DNA of 43,263 nucleotides from Polyangia bacterium (GCA_030426845.1 JAUHXR010000034.1:1-43263); one strand, 5' to 3'; positions 7,329 through 16,406 are shown, counted from the stretch's first letter. Notes: generated from the sequence alone by a model not told the origin. A program made the numbers and translations.

Positions 7329-8618
7329 ATGGCTAGACTCGTTGTCGCGCTCTCGGTCTCGGTGGCTCTCGCGTCGGTCGGGTGTGGAGACTCCCACCCA
7401 CCGGGCGACGACGCGGGAGGCGGGCCCGACGCGGGCGCCCCCGACGCCGGCGCGCCGTCGGTCGACGCGGGCCCTCCGCCCGACGCCGGTCCGCCACCCG
7501 AGTCGGCCTACCCCCTCCTCGGGATCGACCGGACGAGCTCCGGTGAGATCCGCGTTCGCCGCGCGGACGACGGGAGCGTCCGCCTGCTCGGGTTCGTCCC
7601 CGCGCCGACCGGATACGCCAACGGCCTCGCCCTGCGCGAGGCGGGTTGGGTGGTGGTCACCGTGTGGACGGGGGACGGCGCGCCGACCGAGCGACTCTGG
7701 CTGCTCTCGCTCGAGGACGGCCGCGTCGAGGAGGCGCCGTGGCCCTCGAGCCTGGGCACGTGCGCGCGGTCGGGCGCGCGGCTGAACGTCTACCGCCTCG
7801 CCCGGGAGGAGGGCTACGACTTCGCCGCGCGTTGCCAGGAGACGAGCGACACCACCGGCGCGAGCGTCGAGATCGTCCTCTTCGCGCTCGCGTCCGGCTC
7901 CGCCCAGGTCGTGCCCGACCGCTCGGGCTGCGCGATCCGCGCGGCGGGAGGTAGCCCGATCGAGGTCACGTACGCCTGCGGAGATGCCGTCGTGTTCGTC
8001 GAGCTCGACGGCTCGAACGAGCGCCGCTTCGACGACGCGCCTGAGTTCTGGGTCCGCGTCGCGCCCGACGCGCTCGCGGGGACCGTCGAGCGCGAGGGCT
8101 TCACCGCGTTCGTGCGCCTCACGGTGGACGGGATGTCCGAGGAGCTGGACACGTGGCCCACGTCCGGGACCCCGCCGGCGCACGTTCTGGGGACCTTCTC
8201 ACGGAGCGGGACCTGGGCGCAGGTCAGCTTGCCCGCGTCCGAGTTCGGCCGGGCCGACCTCCGGATCTATCCGCCTCGAACGGGGGTGGGCCGCGGCGAG
8301 AACCGCTGTGGCGCGATGACCAGCGGAGGCCGCGGCTTCAGCACCGGCGTCACGTGGTCGCCGGACGAGCGGAGCGCGGCGGTGAGCTGCCCCAGCGGCC
8401 TCTGGCACATCGACCTCGAGACGGGCACGCGCACACAGATCAGCGAAGGGGACTCCAGCTCGACCAGCTGGCTGGCGACCTACTCCCGGGACGGCACGCG
8501 CATCCTCGCCGCGCACGTCGGCGACGAGCCCGCGGTCGTCTTCGACCTCGCAACGCGCCGAGGCGCGCGGGCGTGGCCCGAGCGTCCCGACCCCGACCGG
8601 ATCAGCTGGTTCGAGTGA
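7329..8618 (+). CDS. Exported lipoprotein with WD40/TolB-like C-terminal repeats
   Basis: A 429-residue protein with an N-terminal signal MARLVVALSVSVALASVGC, where the Cys would be lipidated. The lipobox (SVGC) is not the classical Leu-x-x-Cys, so the anchor call is moderate. An Asp/Ala/Gly/Pro linker follows (residues 25-55), of the type common on myxobacterial surface lipoproteins. The rest is beta-rich; the C-terminal part has repeats such as VTWSPDERSAAVSC, LWHIDLETGTRTQIS and ATYSRDGTRILAAH, which look like PD40/TolB-type beta-propeller blades. A binding role on the cell surface or in the periplasm is inferred. ATG codons at 7287 and 7317 are alternative starts, but the one at 7329 gives the cleanest signal peptide. 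Confidence 0.75.
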   Translation: MARLVVALSVSVALASVGCGDSHPPGDDAGGGPDAGAPDAGAPSVDAGPPPDAGPPPESAYPLLGIDRTSSGEIRVRRADDGSVRLLGFVPAPTGYANGLALREAGWVVVTVWTGDGAPTERLWLLSLEDGRVEEAPWPSSLGTCARSGARLNVYRLAREEGYDFAARCQETSDTTGASVEIVLFALASGSAQVVPDRSGCAIRAAGGSPIEVTYACGDAVVFVELDGSNERRFDDAPEFWVRVAPDALAGTVEREGFTAFVRLTVDGMSEELDTWPTSGTPPAHVLGTFSRSGTWAQVSLPASEFGRADLRIYPPRTGVGRGENRCGAMTSGGRGFSTGVTWSPDERSAAVSCPSGLWHIDLETGTRTQISEGDSSSTSWLATYSRDGTRILAAHVGDEPAVVFDLATRRGARAWPERPDPDRISWFE

Positions 8619-8761
8619 CGGGGGGGCGGCTCGGCGGCGCGCGGTCGAGCTGACGGGTCGCCACGGCCGCGACAACGCGCCATCCCGGCGTAGCCCGCTC
8701 GACGTCGTGGCGTAGGGGCGCTGTGTGCCGACGTCGGATTGTTCTGCCGAGATGAGGGTTG

Positions 8762-8776
8762 ACGGTCAGTCACCGT
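8762..8776. promoter_or_regulatory. Inverted repeat ACGGT-N5-ACCGT upstream of the LuxR pair
   Basis: Perfect 5-bp arms are separated by 5 bp, directly adjoining TTGAC (8759-8763), which resembles a -35 element. It could be an operator for one of the two LuxR-type proteins. The arms are short enough that chance is possible. Confidence 0.25.
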
Positions 8777-8861
8777 AATCCGGCTGGAGCGTCCAGCGCC
8801 GGATGCCTTCCTTCGGACAGTGCAAGGACCCTCTCGATTCGACAAATTGCCTATTGCATGT

Positions 8862-8873
8862 CCCAGTCCTGGG
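8862..8873. promoter_or_regulatory. Inverted repeat CCCAG-TC-CTGGG upstream of the LuxR pair
   Basis: A 12-bp dyad lies 118 bp before the first LuxR gene and 18 bp after TTGCCTATTGCATG, part of the least GC-rich patch of the gap. It is a possible regulator-binding site; the evidence is the symmetry alone. Confidence 0.22.
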
Positions 8874-8991
8874 GTGACTATCGGGGCCCGATGGCTGGGG
8901 AAACCCGTTTCGCCCCGCTGCGGGCTCTTGGAAGGCGCGGCGGGCGGCCCGGGGGGGCCCCGCTCGCCGCGCCCGACCGGAGCCTGGCGAG

Positions 8992-9318
8992 GTGAGCGGA
9001 GAGACCGACCACGACCACCGCCTGCGGAGCGGGGCCGAGGCGGTCGAGCTCGCGGACGGCCTGGTGCTCATCCGGTTGCCCGAGGCGGATCCGCGGTTCC
9101 CGCCGGGCCTGCTCACCGCCACCGAGCAGGAGGTGGCGCGCGAGGTGTTCGGCGGCGCGTCGAATTCGGAGGTCGCCGAGCGACGCGGCGTGAGCGTCAA
9201 GACGATCGCCAACCAGCTCCGCAGCATCTACGACAAGCTCGGCGTCACCTCGCGGGTCGAGATGGTCGTGGCGCTCCTCGGCCCGCCTGCGTCGCCCGGC
9301 GACGACGGCTCGGGCTGA
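8992..9318 (+). CDS. Small LuxR-type (GerE HTH) regulator
   Basis: A 108-residue protein that is little more than a LuxR/GerE DNA-binding domain. The helix-turn-helix runs from LTATEQEVAREVF to about residue 100, with the canonical pieces SNSEVAERRGVSVKTIANQL and IYDKLGVTSRVEMV. About 40 N-terminal residues have no recognisable receiver or ligand domain, so there is no phosphorylation or autoinducer site. The GTG at 8992 follows GGCGAG closely. The next gene, another LuxR-type protein, begins one base after this stop codon, so the two are almost certainly cotranscribed and may act together. Single-domain LuxR proteins of this size can act as constitutive DNA-binding proteins or heterodimer partners. 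Confidence 0.85.
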   Translation: MSGETDHDHRLRSGAEAVELADGLVLIRLPEADPRFPPGLLTATEQEVAREVFGGASNSEVAERRGVSVKTIANQLRSIYDKLGVTSRVEMVVALLGPPASPGDDGSG

Positions 9319-9319
9319 G

Positions 9320-10372
9320 GTGGCCAACAGCGACGCGGTCGCCGCGGTCGAGGCCTGCTACGCGCTCGACGTCGACGATGACACCTGGCTCCAGCAGCTC
9401 GCCGACGCGATGCACCCGCTGCTGCAGCCCGAGATCGGTCTGCTCGCCTACCAGCTGCTGCCGCCCGGTCCGTCGGCCGGCTACCGCATCGGGCGCATCT
9501 GCCAGTCGGCCGACTCCGCGCTCGAGCTGGTCCCGAAGATGGCCCAGGTCCGAGACCTCCTCGAGCGCCGCCACGCCGGCGCCGCGAACTTCATCGAGCT
9601 GGCCCAGGCGGCGGTGCTCGACCGGATCTTCCAGACCGGCGTCGAGGAGCCGGTGAACAAGGTCCTCTGGTCCGAGCGCGAGACGGTGGGGCCGCGGTGG
9701 ATGCACACCCTCTTCACGCCGATCGAGGACCAGCACGTGCTGCTCGCGCGTCACCTCGCTGGGGGCGGGGTCACGGCGTTCGTCAGCGGCCTCGCGTCGC
9801 GCCGCACGGTCGAGCCGCGGGACCGCGAGCTGTGGACGATGATCCTTGCTCATGTAGATGCAGGGCAGCGGCTCCGCGCGCGGCTCGCGGGCGCGCTGGG
9901 GGATGGGCTCGACGCGCCGCCCGGTGGCGCCGTGCTCGACGACGGCCGGGTGGTGCACGCCGACGGAGACGCGACCGTCCCCGACCTGCGGGCGGCGCTG
10001 CAGCGGGCGGCCCAGGAGATCGATCGCGCGCGCGCCTCCAAGGGCGGCCGCGGCGTCGACGCGGTCGAGGTCTGGCAGGGGCTCGTGGACGGCCGCTGGT
10101 CGCTCGTCGAGAGCTTCGACACCGACGGTCGCCGGTTCGTGCTGGCGCACCGCAACGAGCCCGGGGTGGGGGACGCGCGCGCGCTCACCGAGCTGGAGAC
10201 CTGGGTGGTGGGCCTCGCGGTCCGCGGCTGCTCCGACAAGCTCATCGGCTACACGCTCGGGATCGCGCGCTCCACCGCGGCCGGCCACCTCGCGAGCGCG
10301 ATGAAGAAGCTCCAGATCGCGCGTCGGGTCGACCTCGTCCGCTACCTCGGACCGCGCTTCCCCGAGGGCTGA
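9320..10372 (+). CDS. LuxR-type regulator with large unidentified N-terminal sensor region
   Basis: A 350-residue protein starting at a GTG one base after the preceding LuxR stop. The C-terminal 65 residues form a GerE-like helix-turn-helix (LTELETWVVGLAVRG, then IGYTLGIARSTAAGHLASAM and KKLQIARRVDLVRYL). It departs from the LuxR consensus, for example CSDKLIGYTLG where NKEIA.xL. is usual. The first 270 residues are alpha/beta with no motif I can name; a PAS- or GAF-like sensor is plausible. The layout is like myxobacterial LuxR proteins with a private sensor domain. Its lack of a receiver domain means the input is probably a ligand or a partner protein. Confidence 0.8.
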   Translation: MANSDAVAAVEACYALDVDDDTWLQQLADAMHPLLQPEIGLLAYQLLPPGPSAGYRIGRICQSADSALELVPKMAQVRDLLERRHAGAANFIELAQAAVLDRIFQTGVEEPVNKVLWSERETVGPRWMHTLFTPIEDQHVLLARHLAGGGVTAFVSGLASRRTVEPRDRELWTMILAHVDAGQRLRARLAGALGDGLDAPPGGAVLDDGRVVHADGDATVPDLRAALQRAAQEIDRARASKGGRGVDAVEVWQGLVDGRWSLVESFDTDGRRFVLAHRNEPGVGDARALTELETWVVGLAVRGCSDKLIGYTLGIARSTAAGHLASAMKKLQIARRVDLVRYLGPRFPEG

Positions 10373-10391
10373 CCCCCCTGCGCGTGGCCGT

Positions 10392-11078
10392 TCAGGGGCA
10401 GGTCAGCACGCGACCGATCGCGAAGTCGTCGTAGTCCTCGCGCGTCGTCCCCGCGGTGTCCGGCAGCCGGGCGAGGTTGTAGCCGCCGCCGAAGAGCATG
10501 TTGGTGCAGGGGCCCGACCAGACGCCCGCCGCCTCGGCGTCGGTCCGGACGGCGGAGCCGCTGACGCCGTCGCCCCAGCAGACGTAGTCGACGATCTCGG
10601 TCGCGCTCGCCGGGCGGGCGATCGCGAGCTCGCCCATCTCGATGGCGTCGGGGAAGCCGGCGGGCCACCCGAACAGCGTCTGGACACCAGGCGCGAGGGT
10701 GCTGGAGCCGCCGAGCGCCTCGAGCGCGCCGACCGTGGTCTCCATCGCGCCGTAGCGGAGACGGTACGCGCTGACGTCCATCGGCGCGTCGGTCGGGTTG
10801 AACAGCATGAGCTGGCCGAGCGGATCGATGTCGGCAAGGATCGGCTCGGTCCCCTGGCAGTGCACCGGCTCGCCGCCGGGCGGCCCTGCATCCGTCCCGC
10901 CCGGTCCCGCGTCGTTCCCCGGCGCGGGGCCGGCGTCGCTTCCCGGCGCACCCGCGTCGGTCTCCGCGATGGGCCCCGCGTCGGTCCCGGGGCTCACGCC
11001 GCCATCCTCGCCACCGCCGTCGTCGCATCCCAGAGAAGCGAGGCCGAGCGCCAGCACCAGAATCGAAGTCGTCTTCAT
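10392..11078 (-). CDS. Lipoprotein with lamin-tail-like C-terminal domain
   Basis: The 228-residue product begins MKTTSILVLALGLASLGC, a lipoprotein-type signal ending at a Cys (SLGC, a loose lipobox). An Asp/Gly/Pro/Ala linker follows to about residue 70. The C-terminal domain (about 80-228) has features reminiscent of bacterial lamin-tail domains: LMLFNPTDAPMDVSAYRL, VDYVCWGDGVSG and a WSGP segment, with four Cys that could pair. Such domains are found on exported proteins and may bind DNA, sugars or membranes; the function here is unknown. The ATG at 11078 is chosen over 11120 because it has a GGAGGT sequence 4 nt upstream and opens directly into the signal peptide. Confidence 0.7.
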   Translation of the reverse strand: MKTTSILVLALGLASLGCDDGGGEDGGVSPGTDAGPIAETDAGAPGSDAGPAPGNDAGPGGTDAGPPGGEPVHCQGTEPILADIDPLGQLMLFNPTDAPMDVSAYRLRYGAMETTVGALEALGGSSTLAPGVQTLFGWPAGFPDAIEMGELAIARPASATEIVDYVCWGDGVSGSAVRTDAEAAGVWSGPCTNMLFGGGYNLARLPDTAGTTREDYDDFAIGRVLTCP

Positions 11079-11081
11079 GTC

Positions 11082-11087
11082 ACCTCC
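11082..11087 (-). promoter_or_regulatory. Strong Shine-Dalgarno site deciding the lipoprotein start
   Basis: On the minus strand GGAGGT ends three bases before the ATG at 11078. It is one of the few strong ribosome-binding sites in the window and supports the shorter reading frame. Confidence 0.7.
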
Positions 11088-11113
11088 ATCGAGGCGACCT
11101 CTCAGCACGGTCC

Positions 11114-11199
11114 GTTCCACGCCAAGGCGCGCATCGGGCGACCGCGCGAGTGTCCCAAACGTGTTCCACGGGCCGCTCCGCCGCCCCGCGCGTGGAACA
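11114..11199. promoter_or_regulatory. Three copies of GTTCCACG upstream of the lipoprotein, two forming a 9-bp inverted repeat
   Basis: GTTCCACG lies at 11114-11121 and 11163-11170 in direct orientation and at 11191-11198 inverted. The last two extend to TGTTCCACG / CGTGGAACA (11162-11170 and 11191-11199) with 20 bp between. This could be the hairpin terminator of the TlpA-like gene, which ends at 11205, although no T-run is present. It could equally be a set of operator half-sites for the lipoprotein gene. The third, isolated copy favours protein binding. Confidence 0.4.
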
Positions 11200-11204
11200 G
11201 CCCG

Positions 11205-11765
11205 CTACCGCGCCGCGGCGGAGGGCTCGCCGCGGGCCTCCTCGATCGCCTCGAGGAGGGTGCCTTCGCTCGCGGTGCCGGTGATCGCGCGGGCGACCGT
11301 GCCGTCGGGGGCGATGACGTAGATCGTGGGTAGCAGCTCGACCTGGTAGCGGCGCAGCGCGTCGGGGGTCGCGAGGGCGATCGGGTAGCGCATGCCGAGC
11401 CGATCGGCGGCGACGCGGACCTCGTCGATCGGCATGGTGTCGACGCTCACGCCTACGACCCGGTCGCCGCTCTCCCGGATGCGGTCGGACACCCGACTCA
11501 ACACCGGCGCCTCGGCGCGGCACGCCTGGCACCACGTCGCCCAGAACGCGAGGACCACGACGTGGCCGCGCTCGGCCTCGAGGTCGAACTCGCCGTCGTT
11601 GGTGGTGAGGGTCACGCTCGGCGCGGGCTCGCCCTCGGGGAGCTCGGCGCCGCCGGCGTGCTGGAAGCTCTCGATCCCCCACAGGCCCAGCGCGACCGCG
11701 AGGAGCAGCCACGGCCAGGCCGCGCGGAGGGTGCGGCGCGCGGGCGAGTGGTAGGGATGATCCAT
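11205..11765 (-). CDS. TlpA/ResA-like membrane-anchored thioredoxin
   Basis: A 186-residue protein with a membrane helix (about 15-33) and a thioredoxin domain of the AhpC/TlpA group behind it. The redox motif is WC79QAC82. LLPTIYVI carries the cis-proline, and the insert IDEVRVAADRLGMRYPIAL is usual for TlpA/ResA. The orientation places the redox domain in the periplasm. Members of this family reduce disulfides in apocytochrome c or copper proteins, but no cytochrome maturation gene is near, so the substrate is unknown. It is divergent from the PEGA-domain gene, with 71 bp shared between the two start codons. The ATG at 11765 is preferred; its mRNA would carry a leader, unlike several neighbours. 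Confidence 0.88.
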   Translation of the reverse strand: MDHPYHSPARRTLRAAWPWLLLAVALGLWGIESFQHAGGAELPEGEPAPSVTLTTNDGEFDLEAERGHVVVLAFWATWCQACRAEAPVLSRVSDRIRESGDRVVGVSVDTMPIDEVRVAADRLGMRYPIALATPDALRRYQVELLPTIYVIAPDGTVARAITGTASEGTLLEAIEEARGEPSAAAR

Positions 11766-11821
11766 GGCTGACCTGCAAGACGCGCGAGGCGACGACCCGT
11801 TACGCTGAAGCGTATCTCGGC

Positions 11822-11827
11822 TACTCT
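11822..11827 (+). promoter_or_regulatory. Probable -10 element 9 nt before the PEGA gene start
   Basis: TACTCT at 11822-11827 fits TANNNT and ends 9 nt before the ATG at 11837, as in a leaderless promoter. TTACGC about 16 bp upstream could be a poor -35. No Shine-Dalgarno sequence is seen. Confidence 0.4.
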
Positions 11828-11836
11828 CGCTGCGCG

Positions 11837-13381
11837 ATGGGAGCTCGAGGATACGCGGCGGCGGCGCGGTCGGCAGCGCTGTGGACAGCGCTAGGGACAG
11901 CGCTAGGGACGACCTTGTGGCTCGGCTTCGCGGCGGCCCCGTGCGCGGCCCAGCCGTCGGACGAGCCCCCCGCGGACGAGTCGACCGACGAGGCGCCGCC
12001 CGAGCCGCGCGCGCCGAACCCGATCGAGCGGGCGCGCAGCCACATGGAGCGGGGTCAGGCGCTCTACCTCCAGGCCCGCTTCGAGGAGGCGGCGACCGAG
12101 TTCCAGGCCGCCTACGAGGCGCAGCCCTTCAGCGCGTTCCTCTTCAACGCCGGCGTGGCGCTCGAGCGCGCAGGTCAGCCGGGCCGCGCGGCGGACTTCT
12201 TCCAGCAGTACGTCGACCGCGACCCCGAGGCCTCCGACCGCGCGGAGGTGCAGGCCCGCATCGGGCGCCTGCGCGAGGCGGCCCAGCCGGCGGCTGCTCC
12301 GCCCGACGGCGCCGAGCCCCCGCCCGAGAGCGCGCCGCCCGAGAGCGCGCCGCCGGACGCTCTCCCCGAGGAGTTCAAGTCGCTGCTCTCCGTCCGCACC
12401 AACCCGGAGGGCGCGACCCTCACCGTGCTGCAGGGCGGCGAGGCGGTGGCGAGCGGGCCGGCTCCGTTCGCGCACACGCTCGTCCAGGGTCGCTACACGA
12501 TCCGCGTCGAGCACCCCGACTACCAGACCGTCGAGCAGGAGATGCGGATCGAGCCGGGCAAGGTCTACGTCGTCATCGTCGAGATGAGCCAGGGCCAGTT
12601 CCTCGGCTACCTGCGCGTGAGCAGCAACGTCGCCGGCGCGAGCGTCTACATCGACGACCGCGAGCAGGGCCCGCGCGGCCAGACCCCGTTCGAGGCGCCG
12701 ATCCCCGTCGGCACCCATCAGATCTGGGTCGAGCGGCCCGGCTATCGCCTCGAAGAGACGGAGGCCGAGGTCGGCATCGGCGACGACGTGACGGTGCGTA
12801 TCGACCTGAGCCGCGTCGACTTCGGGCGGCTGCGGGTGGTGAGCAACGTCTCGGGGGCGCGCGTGGTCGTCGACGACCAGCCGGTCGGGGTGGTGCCGTT
12901 CGAGGGCGAGCTGTCGGGCGGGCCGCACCGGCTCCGCGTCGAGGCGGACGGGATGAAGAGCTACGAGGCGGTGGTCGAGATCCAGAACGGTCAGCTCACG
13001 CCGGTTCGCGCGCGTCTTCGCCCGGACGTGGGGCGCGGCGGCGGCGTGGTGGCGGCGATCTTCGCCGGGGTGTTCCTCGCGGGCGGGGTCACCGCCGCGC
13101 TGATCGGCAACGACCTGATGGGCACGCTCCAGGCCGAGCGGGACGCGGGCCGCCTCACGAGCGACGACCCTCGGATCGACACCGGCCTGTTCCTCTACAT
13201 CGGCGCCGACGCGGGCTTCGGCCTCGCGCTGATCGTCGGCGCGCTCTCGCTCTACTACTTCCTCTACGACCCGCTGCCGCCCTCGGAGGGCACGGTGCTC
13301 GAGGCCCGCGACTGGGCGTTCGCGCCGATGCTGGACCCGCAGCGCGGGGTGGCCGGCGTCTCGCTCGGGGGGCAGTTCTGA
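11837..13381 (+). CDS. Exported TPR protein with three PEGA domains and a membrane end
   Basis: The 514-residue protein starts with a Sec-type signal (residues 1-39, hydrophobic core ending in CAAQ) and a short acidic linker. A TPR-like pair follows (about 58-130: ARSHMERGQALYLQARFEEA, FLFNAGVALERAGQ). Three PEGA domains come next at about 182-255, 256-330 and 331-400, each with the pattern NPEGA or NVxGAxVxxDD, a Gly turn and a strand such as RVEHPDY or WVERPGY. Two hydrophobic segments (about 405-425 and 445-475) lie near the end. PEGA proteins are usually envelope-bound and may act in cell-surface assembly or sensing; a specific role cannot be given. The stop TGA overlaps the ATG of the FG-GAP lipoprotein gene by one base, so the two are likely translationally coupled. 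Confidence 0.85.
   Translation: MGARGYAAAARSAALWTALGTALGTTLWLGFAAAPCAAQPSDEPPADESTDEAPPEPRAPNPIERARSHMERGQALYLQARFEEAATEFQAAYEAQPFSAFLFNAGVALERAGQPGRAADFFQQYVDRDPEASDRAEVQARIGRLREAAQPAAAPPDGAEPPPESAPPESAPPDALPEEFKSLLSVRTNPEGATLTVLQGGEAVASGPAPFAHTLVQGRYTIRVEHPDYQTVEQEMRIEPGKVYVVIVEMSQGQFLGYLRVSSNVAGASVYIDDREQGPRGQTPFEAPIPVGTHQIWVERPGYRLEETEAEVGIGDDVTVRIDLSRVDFGRLRVVSNVSGARVVVDDQPVGVVPFEGELSGGPHRLRVEADGMKSYEAVVEIQNGQLTPVRARLRPDVGRGGGVVAAIFAGVFLAGGVTAALIGNDLMGTLQAERDAGRLTSDDPRIDTGLFLYIGADAGFGLALIVGALSLYYFLYDPLPPSEGTVLEARDWAFAPMLDPQRGVAGVSLGGQF
11883..11906 (+). repeat. 12-bp tandem duplication in the signal peptide coding region
   Basis: ggacagcgctag is repeated twice head to tail (11883-11894 and 11895-11906), giving the duplicated TALGTALGT stretch inside the signal peptide of the PEGA protein. 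The unit is a whole number of codons, so the frame is kept. Confidence 0.85.
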
Positions 13382-14847
13382 TGCCGCGCGCAAACCCCAC
13401 GCCGGCGTCGTCGTCGAGCACCTCCCCGTGCACGTCCTCGTACCCGTGCACGTCCTCGTACCCGACAGGCCCCACCCGGACCGCCGCCCCGCGAGCCAGC
13501 CGTGTCATCCGGCCCTCGAGCGGCCTCCTTCTTCTCGCCGCCGTCGCGCTCGTCGGCTGCGTGCCCACCGAGTTCGAGGACCTGCGTCAGGAGGCGAGCA
13601 CCGTCGCCTACGAGCGGCCCGACGAGCTGTCGGTGGCGGGCATCGGCCGGGCCCTCGCGGGCTACGGCGGCGCGATCGACGGGGTGCGCAACACGCGCGT
13701 CGTCACGAGCGCGGGCCTCGACACACCCTACGTCGCCTACAACGTGGTCCGCGCGGGCGAGCTCCGCACCGAGGGCACCGCGGCCGACGCCTGCACCGCG
13801 TCGCGCGCGTGCCCGCCGGGGGCTTCGGTGAGCCTCGTCGGCTTCCCCGCCTGGGGCGCGGACACCGTCTGCGCGGCGACCCCGTCGACCGTCGGCGGCG
13901 AGGTCACCATCCGCTGCGAGGGCGTGGCCGAGGGCTCGAGCGGCGTCCACGTCGCGATCGGCGCGGCCGGCGAGCGCTTCGGTGAGGCGGCGGCGAGCGT
14001 CCCCGTCGATCACCCCTTCGGCCGCGCGGTGTTCGGCGCGCCGGGCGCGGCCGGGGGCGGCGCGGTGTACCGGCTGCCCGACGGGGCCGCGGCGGAGGCG
14101 CTCGACCTCAGCGCGGGCGCGGGGATGGGCGGCGAGATGGGCCTCGCGGTCGCGGTCGGGGTGGTCGACGCGGACACCGCGCTCACCGCCTCGGCGGGCT
14201 CGGGCGGTCGCGTGATCGTGGCGACCCACGACGTCGCCGGCGGCGCGGTCACTTCGACCGTGATCGGCTGCATCGACGACGCGGCCGAGGGCTTCGGCCT
14301 CGCGCTCGCGGTGGCGGACTTCGACGGAGACGGCGCGGTCGACGTGGCGGTCGGCAGCGGCCCGGGCGCCGGCCGGCTCGAGGAGGTCCGCGTCTACGGC
14401 GGCGCGGACGCGCCCGGGAGCTGCGCGGCCTGGACCCCGGCCACCACCCTGACCTGCGCCAGCGACGACCCCCTCGTCGACTGCGCCGGGGCGGAGTTCG
14501 GCGCCTCGCTCGTGGCCGGGGACGTCAACGCGGACGGCCTCGCGGACCTCGTCGTCGGGGCACCGACCGCCACGGTCGACGACGTCGCGGGCGCGGGCGC
14601 GGCCTTCGTCTTCGCGGGCGCGGCGCGGCTCACCGACCTCGACGACGACGTGCGCACCCTGCGGCACCCGGCGCCCGCGACGAACGGGGACCTCGGGCGC
14701 ACGCTCGCCGCCGTGCCGGGCGCCGAGGCCGACCGGGTCGAGGTCGCCGTGGGTGCCCCGGGCGCCGACCGGATCTACGTCTTCCTGTGCACGGGCCTCG
14801 ACGGCGACTCGCCCGCGACGGTCGGCCCGCGCTGCCAGCCGCAGTAG
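13381..14847 (+). CDS. FG-GAP (integrin alpha-like) repeat lipoprotein
   Basis: A 488-residue protein with a long N-terminal stretch (Ser/Pro/Thr-rich, about 38 residues) before a hydrophobic core and the lipobox VALVGC. At least two FG-GAP-type calcium-binding motifs are clear: VADFDGDGAVDVAVGSG and VNADGLADLVVGAP. A less exact one, VPGAEADRVEVAVGAPG, lies near the end. They indicate a seven-bladed propeller of the integrin-alpha type in the C-terminal half. It is probably an outer-membrane or surface lipoprotein that binds ligands. The ATG at 13381 shares its A with the stop of the PEGA gene. No other in-frame start was found that would remove the unusual N-terminal extension. An NtrC gene follows after 9 bp. 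Confidence 0.8.
   Translation: MPRANPTPASSSSTSPCTSSYPCTSSYPTGPTRTAAPRASRVIRPSSGLLLLAAVALVGCVPTEFEDLRQEASTVAYERPDELSVAGIGRALAGYGGAIDGVRNTRVVTSAGLDTPYVAYNVVRAGELRTEGTAADACTASRACPPGASVSLVGFPAWGADTVCAATPSTVGGEVTIRCEGVAEGSSGVHVAIGAAGERFGEAAASVPVDHPFGRAVFGAPGAAGGGAVYRLPDGAAAEALDLSAGAGMGGEMGLAVAVGVVDADTALTASAGSGGRVIVATHDVAGGAVTSTVIGCIDDAAEGFGLALAVADFDGDGAVDVAVGSGPGAGRLEEVRVYGGADAPGSCAAWTPATTLTCASDDPLVDCAGAEFGASLVAGDVNADGLADLVVGAPTATVDDVAGAGAAFVFAGAARLTDLDDDVRTLRHPAPATNGDLGRTLAAVPGAEADRVEVAVGAPGADRIYVFLCTGLDGDSPATVGPRCQPQ
13425..13460 (+). repeat. 18-bp tandem duplication near the FG-GAP gene start
   Basis: cccgtgcacgtcctcgta occurs twice in perfect tandem (13425-13442 and 13443-13460) and begins a third copy (cccg). 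It encodes the repeated PCTSSY of the N-terminal extension. The frame is kept because 18 is a multiple of three. Confidence 0.9.
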
Positions 14848-14856
14848 GCACCCACC

Positions 14857-16267
<1,411 letters not shown>

Positions 16268-16269
<2 letters not shown>

Positions 16270-16307
16270 GCCGGATAGCCGGGGACCGAGCCGGATAGCC
16301 GGGGACG
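16268..16307 (+). repeat. 20-bp direct repeat starting inside the NtrC stop codon
   Basis: gagccggatagccggggacc at 16268-16287 is repeated at 16288-16307 with one change at the end. The first copy starts at the second base of the stop TGA. The unit is not a whole number of codons and lies outside the coding sequence. Confidence 0.9.
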
Positions 16308-16311
16308 GTCC

Positions 16312-16360
16312 GAGCTCTTCGAGCTCTCGTGGCCAAGAAGCTCGAGACGCTCGGAGCGTC
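16312..16360 (+). terminator. Two small hairpins after the NtrC gene
   Basis: GAGCTC-TTC-GAGCTC at 16312-16326 and GACGCTC-G-GAGCGTC at 16346-16360 can each fold into stable stems. Neither is followed by a T-run, so they may be factor-assisted terminators or processing sites rather than classical intrinsic terminators. Confidence 0.35.
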
Positions 16361-16376
16361 CCCACCTCGGCCGCGG

Positions 16377-16406
16377 ATGACAGGGTCTCGGGCGCTTTGA
16401 TAGGCT
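16377..16406 (+). promoter_or_regulatory. Sigma-70-type promoter (leaderless) for the small TPR-like gene
   Basis: ATGACA (16377-16382) and TAGGCT (16401-16406) are separated by 18 bp and match a housekeeping -35/-10 pair well for such GC-rich DNA. The -10 ends 7 nt before the GTG at 16414, so transcription should start at or near the start codon. Confidence 0.5.

Larger units (their letters stand above)
8619..8991. other. Intergenic region of 373 bp with two small inverted repeats, no gene seen
   Basis: No convincing ORF lies here; the frames present are Arg/Ala/Pro-rich shadows. A patch around 8740-8890 is less GC-rich than the surroundings. It holds ACGGT-CAGTC-ACCGT (8762-8776), preceded by TTGACG-like sequence, and CCCAG-TC-CTGGG (8862-8873). 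It lies just upstream of two LuxR-type regulators and is the likely promoter region for them. Confidence 0.45.

Noticed and set aside
4392-8183. 1263-residue leftward frame opposite the kinase-DsbA gene
   Set aside because: Rich in Arg/Ala/Gly with no motif. The rightward frame has CPFC sites, cis-Pro loops and a membrane helix.
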